From Flavobacterium sp. 102 (lineage in GTDB: Bacteria; Bacteroidota; Bacteroidia; Flavobacteriales; Flavobacteriaceae), in contig NZ_RBKX01000001.1 of assembly GCF_003634615.1 (NCBI RefSeq), positions 3,534,001 to 3,598,000 of the forward strand: a stretch of 64,000 nt of DNA. Reading direction: 5' to 3'. This document shows, in pieces, positions 28,668 to 37,022 of the stretch. A program made the translations under genes and the position numbers. Under the pieces are notes generated by a model that saw nothing but the letters and a program-made list of their open reading frames with translations, had not been told where the DNA came from and searched no databases. Within the stretch, counting starts at the first letter, position 1; the number at the start of each line of letters is the position of its first letter.

Positions 28668-29936
28668 ATGAATCAAATTATTATAAAAAATATCGGTCCG
28701 ATTACAGATGTTAACATTCAATTGAATAAAGTTAATGTTTTTATGGGACCGCAAAGTAGTGGAAAAAGTACTATAGCTAAGATAATTAGTTTTTGTCAAT
28801 GGGTCGAAAAAAGATATCTTCTTGATGGTAGTTTTGATTACGATTTTGAAGATCAGTTTATTATTTTTCATCGTGTAAGTGATACTTATTTTTCAAAAAC
28901 ATCTTATTTCGAATACAACAGTGAATATATTTCAATTAAACATGTAGGTAAAACATACAAACTTGAAATTTCTGAGCAGAAGAACTCATATAATTTTAAA
29001 AAATCAAGAAATATTTATATTCCAGCTGAAAGGAATTTCGTTTCGGCAATACCTAATCTTAGACGATATAATGAATCTAATGATAACATTATGAGTTTTC
29101 TTTATGATTGGTTTGAAGTAAAGAAAAAATATACCCGAAAAAAATCATTACCCATTTTAAAATTTCCAGTATCGTATTTTTACTCCGAAGATAATGACCG
29201 TGATATTCTTAAATTAAATAATATAAAAAAAGAACTTCAATTAAAAGATTCTTCAAGTGGTTTGCAAAGTTTAGTTCCGCTGTTCATGCTTGTAGAATAT
29301 CTTACAAATGATTTTTTCAAAGAAAACAAGTCTTCTTCTGTAAATGAAAAAGAAGAAATAGCTAACACATTTATTAAAAATTTTGGCTATATAATTGATA
29401 ATCTAAAAAGACTAGATGATTTAAAAGAAGCATTAAAAACAACTAATACATTTGATTTAAGCAAAAGTGAAGCAGATAAAGTGATTACACTTATATCTAA
29501 CAAAAAAGATTATCATTTTATAAATTTCATATTAGAAGAACCTGAACAAAATTTATTCCCAGAAACACAAAAAGACTTAATTTATTATCTTTTCGAAAAA
29601 ATTCAAAATAAAAAACATCCACATAATTTAACTATTACCACTCATAGTCCATTTATATTATATGCAATAAACAACTGTTTAATGGGACATGTTATAAAAA
29701 GAAAAATGCCTAAAGAAGAGCGAGCAGAAATGCAAAGTTTAAAAGCTTGGTTAGACCCAAAACTTGTTTCTATTTGGCAAGTTAATGACGGGGAATTAAC
29801 TAATGTTATAGATGAAAGAACTGGGACAGTTACGAAGCATTATTTTAATCAAATAATGAATGAAGTAATGAACGAGTATTATGATATGTTAAATTATTTT
29901 CAGTATGATAGCAAAATTAAGAGCCAATCTACCTAA
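28668..29936 (+). CDS. SMC/ABC-like ATPase (AAA_15/AAA_21 type) of a two-gene accessory module
   Basis: The protein has 422 residues from the ATG at 28668 (MNQIIIKNIGPITD). An earlier ATG at 28614 would add a Cys-rich extension and precede the -7 box. Walker A is GPQSSGKS at 27-34, YIPAERN at 117-123 is a motif common in this ATPase group, the ABC-like signature is SSGLQS at 196-201, Walker B is FILEEPEQNLFP at 287-298, and the switch His is in TTHSP at 324-328. No TOPRIM or HNH domain is fused. Such ATPases are the sensor halves of several phage-defence systems. The gene is visibly more A+T-rich than its neighbours and overlaps the next gene by 32 bases. The defence role is inferred. Confidence 0.8.
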   Translation: MNQIIIKNIGPITDVNIQLNKVNVFMGPQSSGKSTIAKIISFCQWVEKRYLLDGSFDYDFEDQFIIFHRVSDTYFSKTSYFEYNSEYISIKHVGKTYKLEISEQKNSYNFKKSRNIYIPAERNFVSAIPNLRRYNESNDNIMSFLYDWFEVKKKYTRKKSLPILKFPVSYFYSEDNDRDILKLNNIKKELQLKDSSSGLQSLVPLFMLVEYLTNDFFKENKSSSVNEKEEIANTFIKNFGYIIDNLKRLDDLKEALKTTNTFDLSKSEADKVITLISNKKDYHFINFILEEPEQNLFPETQKDLIYYLFEKIQNKKHPHNLTITTHSPFILYAINNCLMGHVIKRKMPKEERAEMQSLKAWLDPKLVSIWQVNDGELTNVIDERTGTVTKHYFNQIMNEVMNEYYDMLNYFQYDSKIKSQST

Positions 29937-30483
29937 TCATATAATTACATCTCTTAACTCTCCTGAATATTTTATTGTTGACTACAAGCAAATAAATGGA
30001 GGAAGTGTGATGATTTTATCATCTAATCCGATTGTTCCACATATTTATATTGAAAACTCTGACAGTGTAGCAATACATTTTGATGGATTTTTAGACAATG
30101 CATTAGAGATTTCACCGGGAACTTGTTCTAGACAATGCGAATGTATTGTTTTCCCTCAAACATGTAATGAAGATGATTGGATTTTGTGTGCTGAGACTAA
30201 ATATGTACATAATATCGAAAACGCATTTAGAGAAAGTAATGATTATCCTAACTCTATGATTGACCAAATTATCGATACGGTTAATTATTTTCGTGCTAAA
30301 AATATAATTGAAAACAATCGTCGAGTAACCGCAATCGTTTCTTTTCCCACACTTATAGAAGATTTCAGTGCCTCTTTCTTTACAGGAACACCAAGTATAG
30401 AAGACATTCTTATTAATAATAATATTAGAATTAGAGCTACTAATTCTGCACAAATCATTAGCCCAAAAAGAATACGAATATAA
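29905..30483 (+). CDS. Protein of unknown function partnered with the ATPase
   Basis: This 192-residue protein was not recognised. Its ATG lies 32 bases inside the end of the ATPase gene, so the pair is translationally coupled and probably works as one unit. The middle holds five cysteines between residues 74 and 95. D90-D91 followed by WILCAETKY places an acidic residue, a hydrophobic strand and then E97-T-K99, which resembles the end of a PD-(D/E)xK nuclease motif. This match is short and could be chance. There is no signal peptide and no membrane segment. By analogy to other ATPase-led modules it would be the effector. Base composition is A+T-rich like its partner. Confidence 0.6.
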   Translation: MIAKLRANLPNHIITSLNSPEYFIVDYKQINGGSVMILSSNPIVPHIYIENSDSVAIHFDGFLDNALEISPGTCSRQCECIVFPQTCNEDDWILCAETKYVHNIENAFRESNDYPNSMIDQIIDTVNYFRAKNIIENNRRVTAIVSFPTLIEDFSASFFTGTPSIEDILINNNIRIRATNSAQIISPKRIRI

Positions 30484-30590
30484 AGCCTACGCTTAAAACC
30501 CCCGATACCGTAAATCTAAAATCCACACTTTCCCCAAAACCCTCCAAAAACCAACTTTCCAGCATTTCCAAGCCTTTCCAGCCGGATAAC

Positions 30591-30758
30591 GAGCTTCGGA
30601 CTCCCGCAAACGAGCTTCGGACTCACACCCAAATGCTTCGGACTTACGCCCCCAAGCTTCGGACAATCATTTCTTTAGTTCGGACACTCAAAACCACTTA
30701 ACGGACAACTTCCGATGAATTTCGGACAAACACTAACCTGCTTCGGAGCCTGAAAAAT
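30591..30758 (+). repeat. Array of eight degenerate repeats with exact 21-bp period (core GCTTCGGACT)
   Basis: The 390-base gap 30484-30873 holds no recognised gene. Within it the core GCTTCGGAC, or a close variant, recurs with its first G position at 30593, 30614, 30635, 30656, 30677, 30698, 30719 and 30740, always 21 bases apart. The first four cores are identical over nine bases; later units keep at least CGGA. The 11 bases between cores are not conserved. Twenty-one bases equal two helical turns, so all cores face the same side of the DNA. Upstream, TTTCCA occurs three times at 9-10 base spacing (30556-30580). The region is richer in G+C than the surrounding genes. Confidence 0.9.
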
Positions 30759-30873
30759 GGGCTACTGAGCGGTAATTGTCTGATTTTTAGCATTTATTTA
30801 ACTTTTTTGTAGTATTTGTTGGCATCTTTCTTGGTTGCCCCTAAAACATTATTAATCAATAAGCCCATTTTTT

Positions 30874-31563
30874 ATGAAAAAGCAGGAAGTAATTCGATTG
30901 TATAATTTTTCGGATGCCACATTGGTCACGAAAGGTTTAGAAAAAGCAGCTTATATGCTGAGAGACAAAACAGAGTTTGAATCCTTCGGGATTACCATAC
31001 CGCTCATTGAAGCACTACAAGAAAAGCTGACTACCTTTGCCACCAGAATCACCGACATTGAAGCCCTAGGCGATCAAACACAAGTAACCCTTAACAAAGA
31101 CGCAAAAGCCGAAGAAATCCGAACCGCCATTAGAGCTGTAATGGCTAGAGCAGAATTAAAGTTGGGTATCGGTAGTCCAAAGTACAAAAAGTTTGGAACG
31201 GAAGAATTATCCAAACAAACCGATGCTGAGCTAAGCATCACCGCCAAAAGAGTAGTACGAGTAGCAACAGAGTACTTAGACGAACTGTCTGATACCGGGC
31301 TCACTACATCACAGTTGGACAATATAACTGATCTTGATAATGAATTTACGACTCTTTTGGTTGATTTAAAAATAGAAATCGCTGTCCGCGATATTGAACA
31401 AGAAGACCGTGTAGAAGCCGGTAATGCCGTTTACGATACCTTAGTAAAGTATGCAGCCATAGGCCGAAACATTTGGGAAACCAATGATGTCGCCAAGTTT
31501 AATGATTATGTGTTATACAACACCATCAGCGGAGAAGAGGAAGAAACCACTCCGGCCGCTTAA
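30874..31563 (+). CDS. Helical protein of unknown function
   Basis: This 229-residue protein starts MKKQEVIRLYNFSDATLVTKG and is predicted to be almost entirely alpha-helical, with long amphipathic helices (EALQEKLTTFATRITDIEAL; EFTTLLVDLKIEIAVRDIEQ). It ends in an acidic low-complexity tail (EEEETTPAA). It has no signal peptide, membrane segment or cysteine, so it should be cytosolic. I did not recognise a family with confidence. Its codon use looks like the surrounding host genes rather than the A+T-rich ATPase pair. It lies directly behind the 21-bp repeat array and ends at its own terminator, so the array may control it. Confidence 0.7.
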   Translation: MKKQEVIRLYNFSDATLVTKGLEKAAYMLRDKTEFESFGITIPLIEALQEKLTTFATRITDIEALGDQTQVTLNKDAKAEEIRTAIRAVMARAELKLGIGSPKYKKFGTEELSKQTDAELSITAKRVVRVATEYLDELSDTGLTTSQLDNITDLDNEFTTLLVDLKIEIAVRDIEQEDRVEAGNAVYDTLVKYAAIGRNIWETNDVAKFNDYVLYNTISGEEEETTPAA

Positions 31564-31588
31564 AGGAACAAACCCATTAGTTCATTTT

Positions 31589-31622
31589 AAAACCCCTTTC
31601 CCACTGAGAGGGGTTTTTCTTT
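31589..31622 (+). terminator. Rho-independent terminator after the helical protein gene
   Basis: AAAACCCCT at 31589-31597 pairs with AGGGGTTTT at 31609-31617, followed by more T residues. Confidence 0.8.
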
Positions 31623-31642
31623 TATTACTCGCTTAATTTAAT

Positions 31643-31664
31643 TGTAATCTTTTTATAAATTAGC
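31643..31664 (+). promoter_or_regulatory. Second copy of the 22-bp block, upstream of the DUF2200 gene
   Basis: It differs by a single base from the block at 28534-28555 and lies 40 bases before the ATG at 31705. As in the first copy, it follows a terminator, and its right end (TAAATTAG) resembles a -7 box with one mismatch. Confidence 0.5.
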
Positions 31665-31704
31665 TATTAAAGAAATCAACTATATTAAAAAATCCCTGTT
31701 GACA

Positions 31705-32055
31705 ATGGAAAACCACAGAATATTCAAAACGACCTTTGCCAGTGTCTATCCGCATTATATTAACAAAGTAGAGAAAAAAGGCCGTACCAAAACTGAATTG
31801 GACACGATTATTTGTTGGCTAACCGGTTATACTCAAGAAGCTCTTAAGCATCAAATTGACAACAAAAAAGACTTTGAAACCTTTTTCGCTGAAGCACCAC
31901 AACTAAACGAGCATGTTTCAAAAATTACCGGGGTCATTTGTGGTTATCGCGTGGAAGATATCGAAAACCCGCTCATGCAAAAGATTCGTTATTTAGACAA
32001 ACTGGTTGATGAATTGGCGAAAGGAAAAACATTGGAAAAGATTTTAAGAAGTTAG
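31705..32055 (+). CDS. DUF2200 family protein
   Basis: The protein has 116 residues from the ATG at 31705 ([18 protein letters not shown]); a TTG two codons earlier is less likely. Strongly conserved family blocks are visible: [50 protein letters not shown] and [18 protein letters not shown]2200 proteins are small, cytosolic and found patchily across distant bacteria, which suggests horizontal movement. The function is unknown. It is a single-gene unit between two terminators, preceded by the 22-bp block. Confidence 0.85.
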   Translation: MENHRIFKTTFASVYPHYINKVEKKGRTKTELDTIICWLTGYTQEALKHQIDNKKDFETFFAEAPQLNEHVSKITGVICGYRVEDIENPLMQKIRYLDKLVDELAKGKTLEKILRS

Positions 32056-32070
32056 ATATAGTATAAAAAG

Positions 32071-32110
32071 AAACCCCTTTCATTCGAAGTATCGAGAGAA
32101 AGGGGTTTTT
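32071..32110. terminator. Bidirectional terminator between convergent genes
   Basis: AAACCCCTTTC at 32071-32081 pairs with GAAAGGGGTTT at 32098-32108. A-rich and T-rich flanks on both sides let it serve the DUF2200 gene and the convergent amylase gene. Confidence 0.8.
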
Positions 32111-32128
32111 AATATCAATCAAATGGGT

Positions 32129-34003
32129 TTATAACTTAAAAATAAACGATTCACTTGGTTTCACTTTTAGTTTCATGGTTCCTACGCCATTAGCCACATT
32201 CAAGACTGCACTGCTTCCATACAGTTGGTCTTTTACTGTATAACTTCCGTCGAGTAAGTTCCATTTTGAGATAACGTCTTTTGGCAGTTTTAAGTCGAAT
32301 TCACTTGTAGTTACCCAAGAGAAATTGGCTACCACAATTAATTTTTCATGATTAGTAAAACGTACATAAGAATACAATCCCGGATCGTAGTTTGCAGTTT
32401 CCTTGCGGTTAACCTCCTGAATAGACTGGAATTTCCCCACCATGGCTTCGCTGTTTAAAGTGAAGTTCAACAAACGGGAATAAAAATCACGCAACTCTTT
32501 TTCTTTAGGAGTCAATTGTCCGCCATCAAACTTACCGCCGTTCATCCAACGTTGGTGGCTGGGAACACCTACATAATCAAAGATGGAAGTACGGGAACGT
32601 GTACCAAAACCACCTTTTTCATGGCCGGCCTCGCCTACTTCTTGTCCGAAATAAACCATCGTTGGCGATGAACTAATCGTGGCTGAAACTACCATTAGGG
32701 GTTTCCCTTTTTCCGGTGTTCCGGCAAATTCAGGACTGGCTAATCTTTGCTCATCATGATTGTCTAAGAAATGCAACATGTGATGCTCAATATCACCCAT
32801 GCTTTCTTGTATTTCGGTAAGCGGATCAGGTAAAGCATTGCCTTGGATCACTGCTTTTAAATGGTCGTAAGTTTCTACTTTGTCGTAGAGATAATCCATT
32901 TTACCCAACTTAATATAATTTCTATATTCCTTCGGATTGTATACTTCTGCCAACAAAAAGGCATTTGGATTTTTCATTTTGATAGCGGAGTTCATATAGC
33001 TCCAAAATTCAACCGGAACCATTTCGGCCATATCATAACGGAAACCATCAACACCTTTGGCTATCCAATATAACGCGATATCACGGAATTTCTTCCACGA
33101 ACTCGGCACGTCTTTTCCTTGCCAAAATTCATAATGCGCTTTGTAATCTTTGGTTTCAAATCCGGCAGGTAACAATGGGAAATCTTTTGAACCATCCGGT
33201 CTGATGCCATAATTTACTTTTACGGTTTCATACCAATCGTTGATATCCGGTTTGGCCAAACGCGAACCATTACCGGTCCATTTCGCCGGAAACTCCTGAA
33301 ATCTTCCATCATTTAAAGGATTCGCTTCACCATTTAAAGGTTTGTAATCCTTAGAGGTTGGCACCTCAAAACGCGTATTTGGGATATAATAAAAATTATT
33401 ATCACGAGCATATTCTACTGACGTGTTATCATCAGCTCCAAAATCTTTAACCCCTTTCGGATTGGTCAATCCGGTATAATTACGAGCAATGTGATTCGGA
33501 ACTATATCAATGATGACTTTTAATTTATTCTTGTGTGTGCGCGAAATCAGGGCTTCAAACTCTTCCAATCTTTTAGCGGGATCAACCGCTAAATCAGGAT
33601 TTACGTTATAATAATCTTTTACAGCATAAGGCGAACCGGCACGTCCTTTTACCACATCGGGATCATCATTAGAAATCCCGTATTTGGTATAATCTCTAAT
33701 CACGTCATGGTGTGGCACACCGGTGTACCAAATATAAGTTACGCCCAATTTCTTAATTTCCTGTAATGCTTTATCGGTGAAGTCATTGAACTTTCCGACG
33801 CCGTTTTCTTCTATCGTTCCCCATGGTTTGTTGGTGGTGTTTTTATTCCCGAATAATCGAGTGAAAACTTGGTAAACAACGGTTTTCTTGGGTTGTTCAC
33901 CAACCTCAACTTTCTTCATCATAGGTACTTGTGTATTGTTTTGGGCAAAAGCCATACTTCCGGTACAACCTATTGCAATCAGTATTAATAGTTTTGTTTT
34001 CAT
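32129..34003 (-). CDS. Secreted alpha-amylase-family glycoside hydrolase (GH13)
   Basis: This 624-residue protein has a signal peptide (KTKLLILIAIGCTGSMAFAQ). The GH13 catalytic barrel shows region I in IDIVPNHIARN, the nucleophile Asp in GFRYDMAEMVP, the acid/base Glu in LLAEVYNP, and the transition-state Asp in FLDNHDEQR. A C-terminal beta domain (about 540-624) closes the protein. It would cleave alpha-1,4-glucans such as starch or glycogen in the periplasm or outside. No SusC/SusD pair is adjacent, so it is not in a classical utilisation locus. A minus-strand -7 box lies at 34044-34051. Confidence 0.9.
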   Translation of the reverse strand: MKTKLLILIAIGCTGSMAFAQNNTQVPMMKKVEVGEQPKKTVVYQVFTRLFGNKNTTNKPWGTIEENGVGKFNDFTDKALQEIKKLGVTYIWYTGVPHHDVIRDYTKYGISNDDPDVVKGRAGSPYAVKDYYNVNPDLAVDPAKRLEEFEALISRTHKNKLKVIIDIVPNHIARNYTGLTNPKGVKDFGADDNTSVEYARDNNFYYIPNTRFEVPTSKDYKPLNGEANPLNDGRFQEFPAKWTGNGSRLAKPDINDWYETVKVNYGIRPDGSKDFPLLPAGFETKDYKAHYEFWQGKDVPSSWKKFRDIALYWIAKGVDGFRYDMAEMVPVEFWSYMNSAIKMKNPNAFLLAEVYNPKEYRNYIKLGKMDYLYDKVETYDHLKAVIQGNALPDPLTEIQESMGDIEHHMLHFLDNHDEQRLASPEFAGTPEKGKPLMVVSATISSSPTMVYFGQEVGEAGHEKGGFGTRSRTSIFDYVGVPSHQRWMNGGKFDGGQLTPKEKELRDFYSRLLNFTLNSEAMVGKFQSIQEVNRKETANYDPGLYSYVRFTNHEKLIVVANFSWVTTSEFDLKLPKDVISKWNLLDGSYTVKDQLYGSSAVLNVANGVGTMKLKVKPSESFIFKL

Positions 34004-34043
34004 ATCATTTTTTCTCGTCCGTTATAGCGACAAGTAGTAGACA

Positions 34044-34051
34044 CAAATATA
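34044..34051 (-). promoter_or_regulatory. Candidate -7 box for the amylase gene
   Basis: On the minus strand the sequence reads TATATTTG, matching TAnnTTTG, 41 bases before the ATG at 34003. No clear -33 was seen. Confidence 0.45.
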
Positions 34052-34208
34052 AATAAATCGTCGAATTTTGATAAGTATTACACCATTTCTTTTAGAATAT
34101 TTAACTGCAAAAACAAATACCCATTTTGCGATAATAACCCAAACTTGGTAAATAATAAACGAAAACCGAGCTATAGGAGTTCACTTATTTTATAGCTAAA
34201 ACTTCCTC

Positions 34209-34216
34209 TATATTTG
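34209..34216 (+). promoter_or_regulatory. Candidate -7 box for the sensor kinase gene
   Basis: TATATTTG matches TAnnTTTG and lies 26 bases before the TTG start at 34242. With the box at 34044-34051 it makes this gap a divergent promoter region. Confidence 0.45.
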
Positions 34217-34241
34217 CTTAAGAAATTTAATTACAGTCATT

Positions 34242-36176
34242 TTGAAAACAATTTTAAAATTAACGATACTCTTCAACTGCATTATTTACAGCTCGATAAG
34301 TCATTCACAAAATACTACTATCGATAGTCTGAAAAAAGTGATCCGCATCACTAAAATTGACACTTCGAAAGTGAACATATACAACCAATTGTCATTTGAA
34401 TTCAAAGAAAGTAATCTTGATTCCGCTTTTTTTTACGCTCAAAAAGCAGTGAATTTATCCGAAAAAATAAAATACAACAATGGTTTGGCCAATGGCTACA
34501 TTAATCAAGGGAATACTAATATTATTTTGGGGAATTATAAAGAAGCCCGAAACGCTTTTGAAAAAGCCAAAAACACTTTTGAAAAATTACTTAAAGACGA
34601 TGAGAAAAACAAAAGCATCAAGAATGGTTTAGCCAGAAGTTACGCGAGTTTAGGTGTTATTTTTTCCCAAGAAAGCAATTACTATGCTGCGCTGGAAAAT
34701 TATCAAAAAGCACTGCATATTTACCAAGAAATTGACCAAAAAAACAGCGTTTCTAAAGCATACAATAATATTGGCGTAGTTTACAAATCCCAAGGCAATA
34801 AGATAAAAGCATTAGAATATTTTGAAAAAGCCTTAAAAATTCAGAAAGAAATTGGGGAACCAACTGTACCGGTTACACTGACCAATATTGGCGTGATTCA
34901 TTTTGAACAAAACAACTTGACCAAAGCTATTTCCTATTACAATCAAGCTGAAAAAATATTCAAGTATTCCGATAATCTTCGCGGATATGCCTTGTTAAAC
35001 AATTATTTAGGTGATTATTACAAAAAGCAAAACAATTTAGCCAAAGCGATTGTCTATTACAATCAAGCGTTGACCATGTATGAATCGTTGCAAAATAAAT
35101 TTGGCGCATCGTTGGCTTTATACAACTTAGGTCAATTATATTATGAGCAAAACCAATATGATGAATCAATGAACTTTGCCACAAAATCATTGGCTTATGC
35201 TAAAGAAATAGGCGTTTTAGACCAAATATTTCATTCAGAAAAACTAGTTAGTGAATTGTATGACAAAATGAACAATCCGGCGGAATCATTGGCGCATTAC
35301 AAAAATTATATTGTGGCTCGTGACAGCATTACCAATTTGGAAAACAATAAAAAGTTTGTTCAAGCAGAAATGGATTTCGAGTATAAAAAACGGGAAGCGC
35401 TTTTGGCAGAAGAAAGCAAAAGACAAACACAGTTTCTAATTTTTTCAGCTCTTGGCATCGTCTTTTTAATTGGATTTATCTTCTTAATCTACAATCGTGG
35501 TCAAGTTAAAAAACGATTGACATTACAAAAAGAAGTCGCTGAGTACGAACAAAAAGCACTGCATTTGCAAATGAATCCGCATTTTGTATTCAACTGTTTA
35601 GGCTCAATATCAAGTTTTATTGTGCAAAACGGAACTGATTCTGCTTTGAAATATTTATCGAAATTTTCTAAACTAATGCGATTAACATTAGAATATTCAA
35701 AAGGTTCACTAATTCCAATTGACAAAGAAATTGAGAGTTTACAGAATTATTTAGAACTTGAGCAACTTCGCTTTCACAATAAGTTTGATTTCGACATTCG
35801 TTCTAGTGAAAAAGTAGAATTTAACATGGGATTGCCACCGTTATTAATTCAACCTTTTGTTGAAAATGCTATCTTGCACGGTTTGGTTCCAAAGGAAAAT
35901 AAAGGAAAAATTGAAGTCGTTTTTGATGTCGAAAATGGTCAACTAATTTGTACGATTACTGATGACGGCATTGGCATTTCTAAATCGAAACAGATGAAAG
36001 AAAACTCCATGCAAGCCCACAAATCGATGGCATTGGAGATTACCAAAAAACGCTTGGAAATTATGGAAGCTACCATTTTAAAATCGGCTCAAATAGACAT
36101 TCGAGAAATAGAAAAAAACAACGAAATCACAGGAACTAAAGTCACTTTGCGATTACCGGTTCAGTATATACAATAG
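34242..36176 (+). CDS. TPR-containing LytS-type sensor histidine kinase
   Basis: This 644-residue protein starts at a TTG that gives a signal peptide (KTILKLTILFNCIIYSSISHSQ). A periplasmic array of about seven TPR repeats (residues 40-370) follows, then a single membrane segment (FLIFSALGIVFLIGFIFLIYN, about 405-425) and a His_kinase domain. The phospho-acceptor His lies in LQMNPHFVFNCL, and the ATP-binding part holds FVENAILHGLVP and DDGIGIS. It should sense a protein or peptide signal through its TPRs and phosphorylate the LytTR regulator encoded 45 bases downstream. Confidence 0.9.
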   Translation: MKTILKLTILFNCIIYSSISHSQNTTIDSLKKVIRITKIDTSKVNIYNQLSFEFKESNLDSAFFYAQKAVNLSEKIKYNNGLANGYINQGNTNIILGNYKEARNAFEKAKNTFEKLLKDDEKNKSIKNGLARSYASLGVIFSQESNYYAALENYQKALHIYQEIDQKNSVSKAYNNIGVVYKSQGNKIKALEYFEKALKIQKEIGEPTVPVTLTNIGVIHFEQNNLTKAISYYNQAEKIFKYSDNLRGYALLNNYLGDYYKKQNNLAKAIVYYNQALTMYESLQNKFGASLALYNLGQLYYEQNQYDESMNFATKSLAYAKEIGVLDQIFHSEKLVSELYDKMNNPAESLAHYKNYIVARDSITNLENNKKFVQAEMDFEYKKREALLAEESKRQTQFLIFSALGIVFLIGFIFLIYNRGQVKKRLTLQKEVAEYEQKALHLQMNPHFVFNCLGSISSFIVQNGTDSALKYLSKFSKLMRLTLEYSKGSLIPIDKEIESLQNYLELEQLRFHNKFDFDIRSSEKVEFNMGLPPLLIQPFVENAILHGLVPKENKGKIEVVFDVENGQLICTITDDGIGISKSKQMKENSMQAHKSMALEITKKRLEIMEATILKSAQIDIREIEKNNEITGTKVTLRLPVQYIQ

Positions 36177-36221
36177 TAAAAAGTCATAAAGATTAAATCC
36201 TTTTGACATTAAAACAAAAAT

Positions 36222-36983
36222 ATGATTACAGCAGTATTAATAGACGATGACAAGCATTTACGCACCGGTTTAAAAGCGCTTTTAGAGCGGTACACTAATG
36301 AAATTCATATTATAAGCGAAGCCGAAAGTGTAAAAACCGGAGTAGCACTTTTGGAGAAAATACAACCGCAAGTTATCTTCCTAGATATTCACTTATCTGA
36401 CGGAACCGGATTTGACATTTTGGAACAATTGGCTAAAACCAAAGGCAAAACCAACGCGCATATTGTATTTATAACCGCTCATGAGCAATATGCGGTGAAA
36501 GCATTCAAATTTAGTGCTTTGGATTTTTTACTAAAACCGGTCGATCCGGAAGAATTGCAAAATACTATTGCCAAAATTAAAGAAGCCGTTGGCAAAAGTA
36601 ACTCGTTTGAACATATCGATTTGCTGTTGGAAAACATTCGTAAGAAAGTGGATAATTTTAAGCGAATTGCCCTTTCTACAAGCGATGGCATTCATTTATT
36701 TGAAGTTTCAGATATTATTCGATGTGAAGCCAAAGCCAATTATACTGAGTTTTTTATCAAAAATCATAAGCCAGTCTTGATTTCAAAAACACTCAAAGAA
36801 TACGAAGAATTATTAACAGAACACGGATTTGAACGCATACATCAATCGCATTTAATAAATCTTTCCTATCTGAAATCCTATATCAAATCGGATGGCGGTT
36901 ATGTGATTATGGCTGATAATACTAAAATAAGCATTGCGCAAAGCAAAAAAGAACGATTACAAGAATTAATTAAGGCACTTTAA
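36222..36983 (+). CDS. LytTR-family response regulator
   Basis: This 253-residue protein has a receiver domain with the acidic pocket IDDDKHLR (about 6-13), the phospho-acceptor Asp in VIFLDIHLSDG (about residue 55) and the conserved Lys in DFLLKPVDPEE. The C-terminal LytTR DNA-binding domain (about 145-253) shows IIRCEAKANYTEFFI and FERIHQSHLINLSYLKSYI. It forms the cognate pair of the kinase just upstream. Its targets are unknown; the secreted leucine-rich-repeat gene starts 39 bases downstream and may be in the same transcript. Confidence 0.93.
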   Translation: MITAVLIDDDKHLRTGLKALLERYTNEIHIISEAESVKTGVALLEKIQPQVIFLDIHLSDGTGFDILEQLAKTKGKTNAHIVFITAHEQYAVKAFKFSALDFLLKPVDPEELQNTIAKIKEAVGKSNSFEHIDLLLENIRKKVDNFKRIALSTSDGIHLFEVSDIIRCEAKANYTEFFIKNHKPVLISKTLKEYEELLTEHGFERIHQSHLINLSYLKSYIKSDGGYVIMADNTKISIAQSKKERLQELIKAL

Positions 36984-37022
36984 AACTTAGAAAACATGAC
37001 AATATTATATAAATTAATAACG

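Noticed and set aside
28668..30483. PARIS, Septu or Gabija system
   Set aside because: The partner is 192 residues without visible DUF4435-, HNH- or helicase-type motifs, and the ATPase has no fused TOPRIM. A profile search could overturn this.
30591..30758. CRISPR array
   Set aside because: The conserved core is only about 9-10 bases and the spacing is a fixed 21 bp, far shorter than repeat plus spacer units, and no cas gene is nearby.
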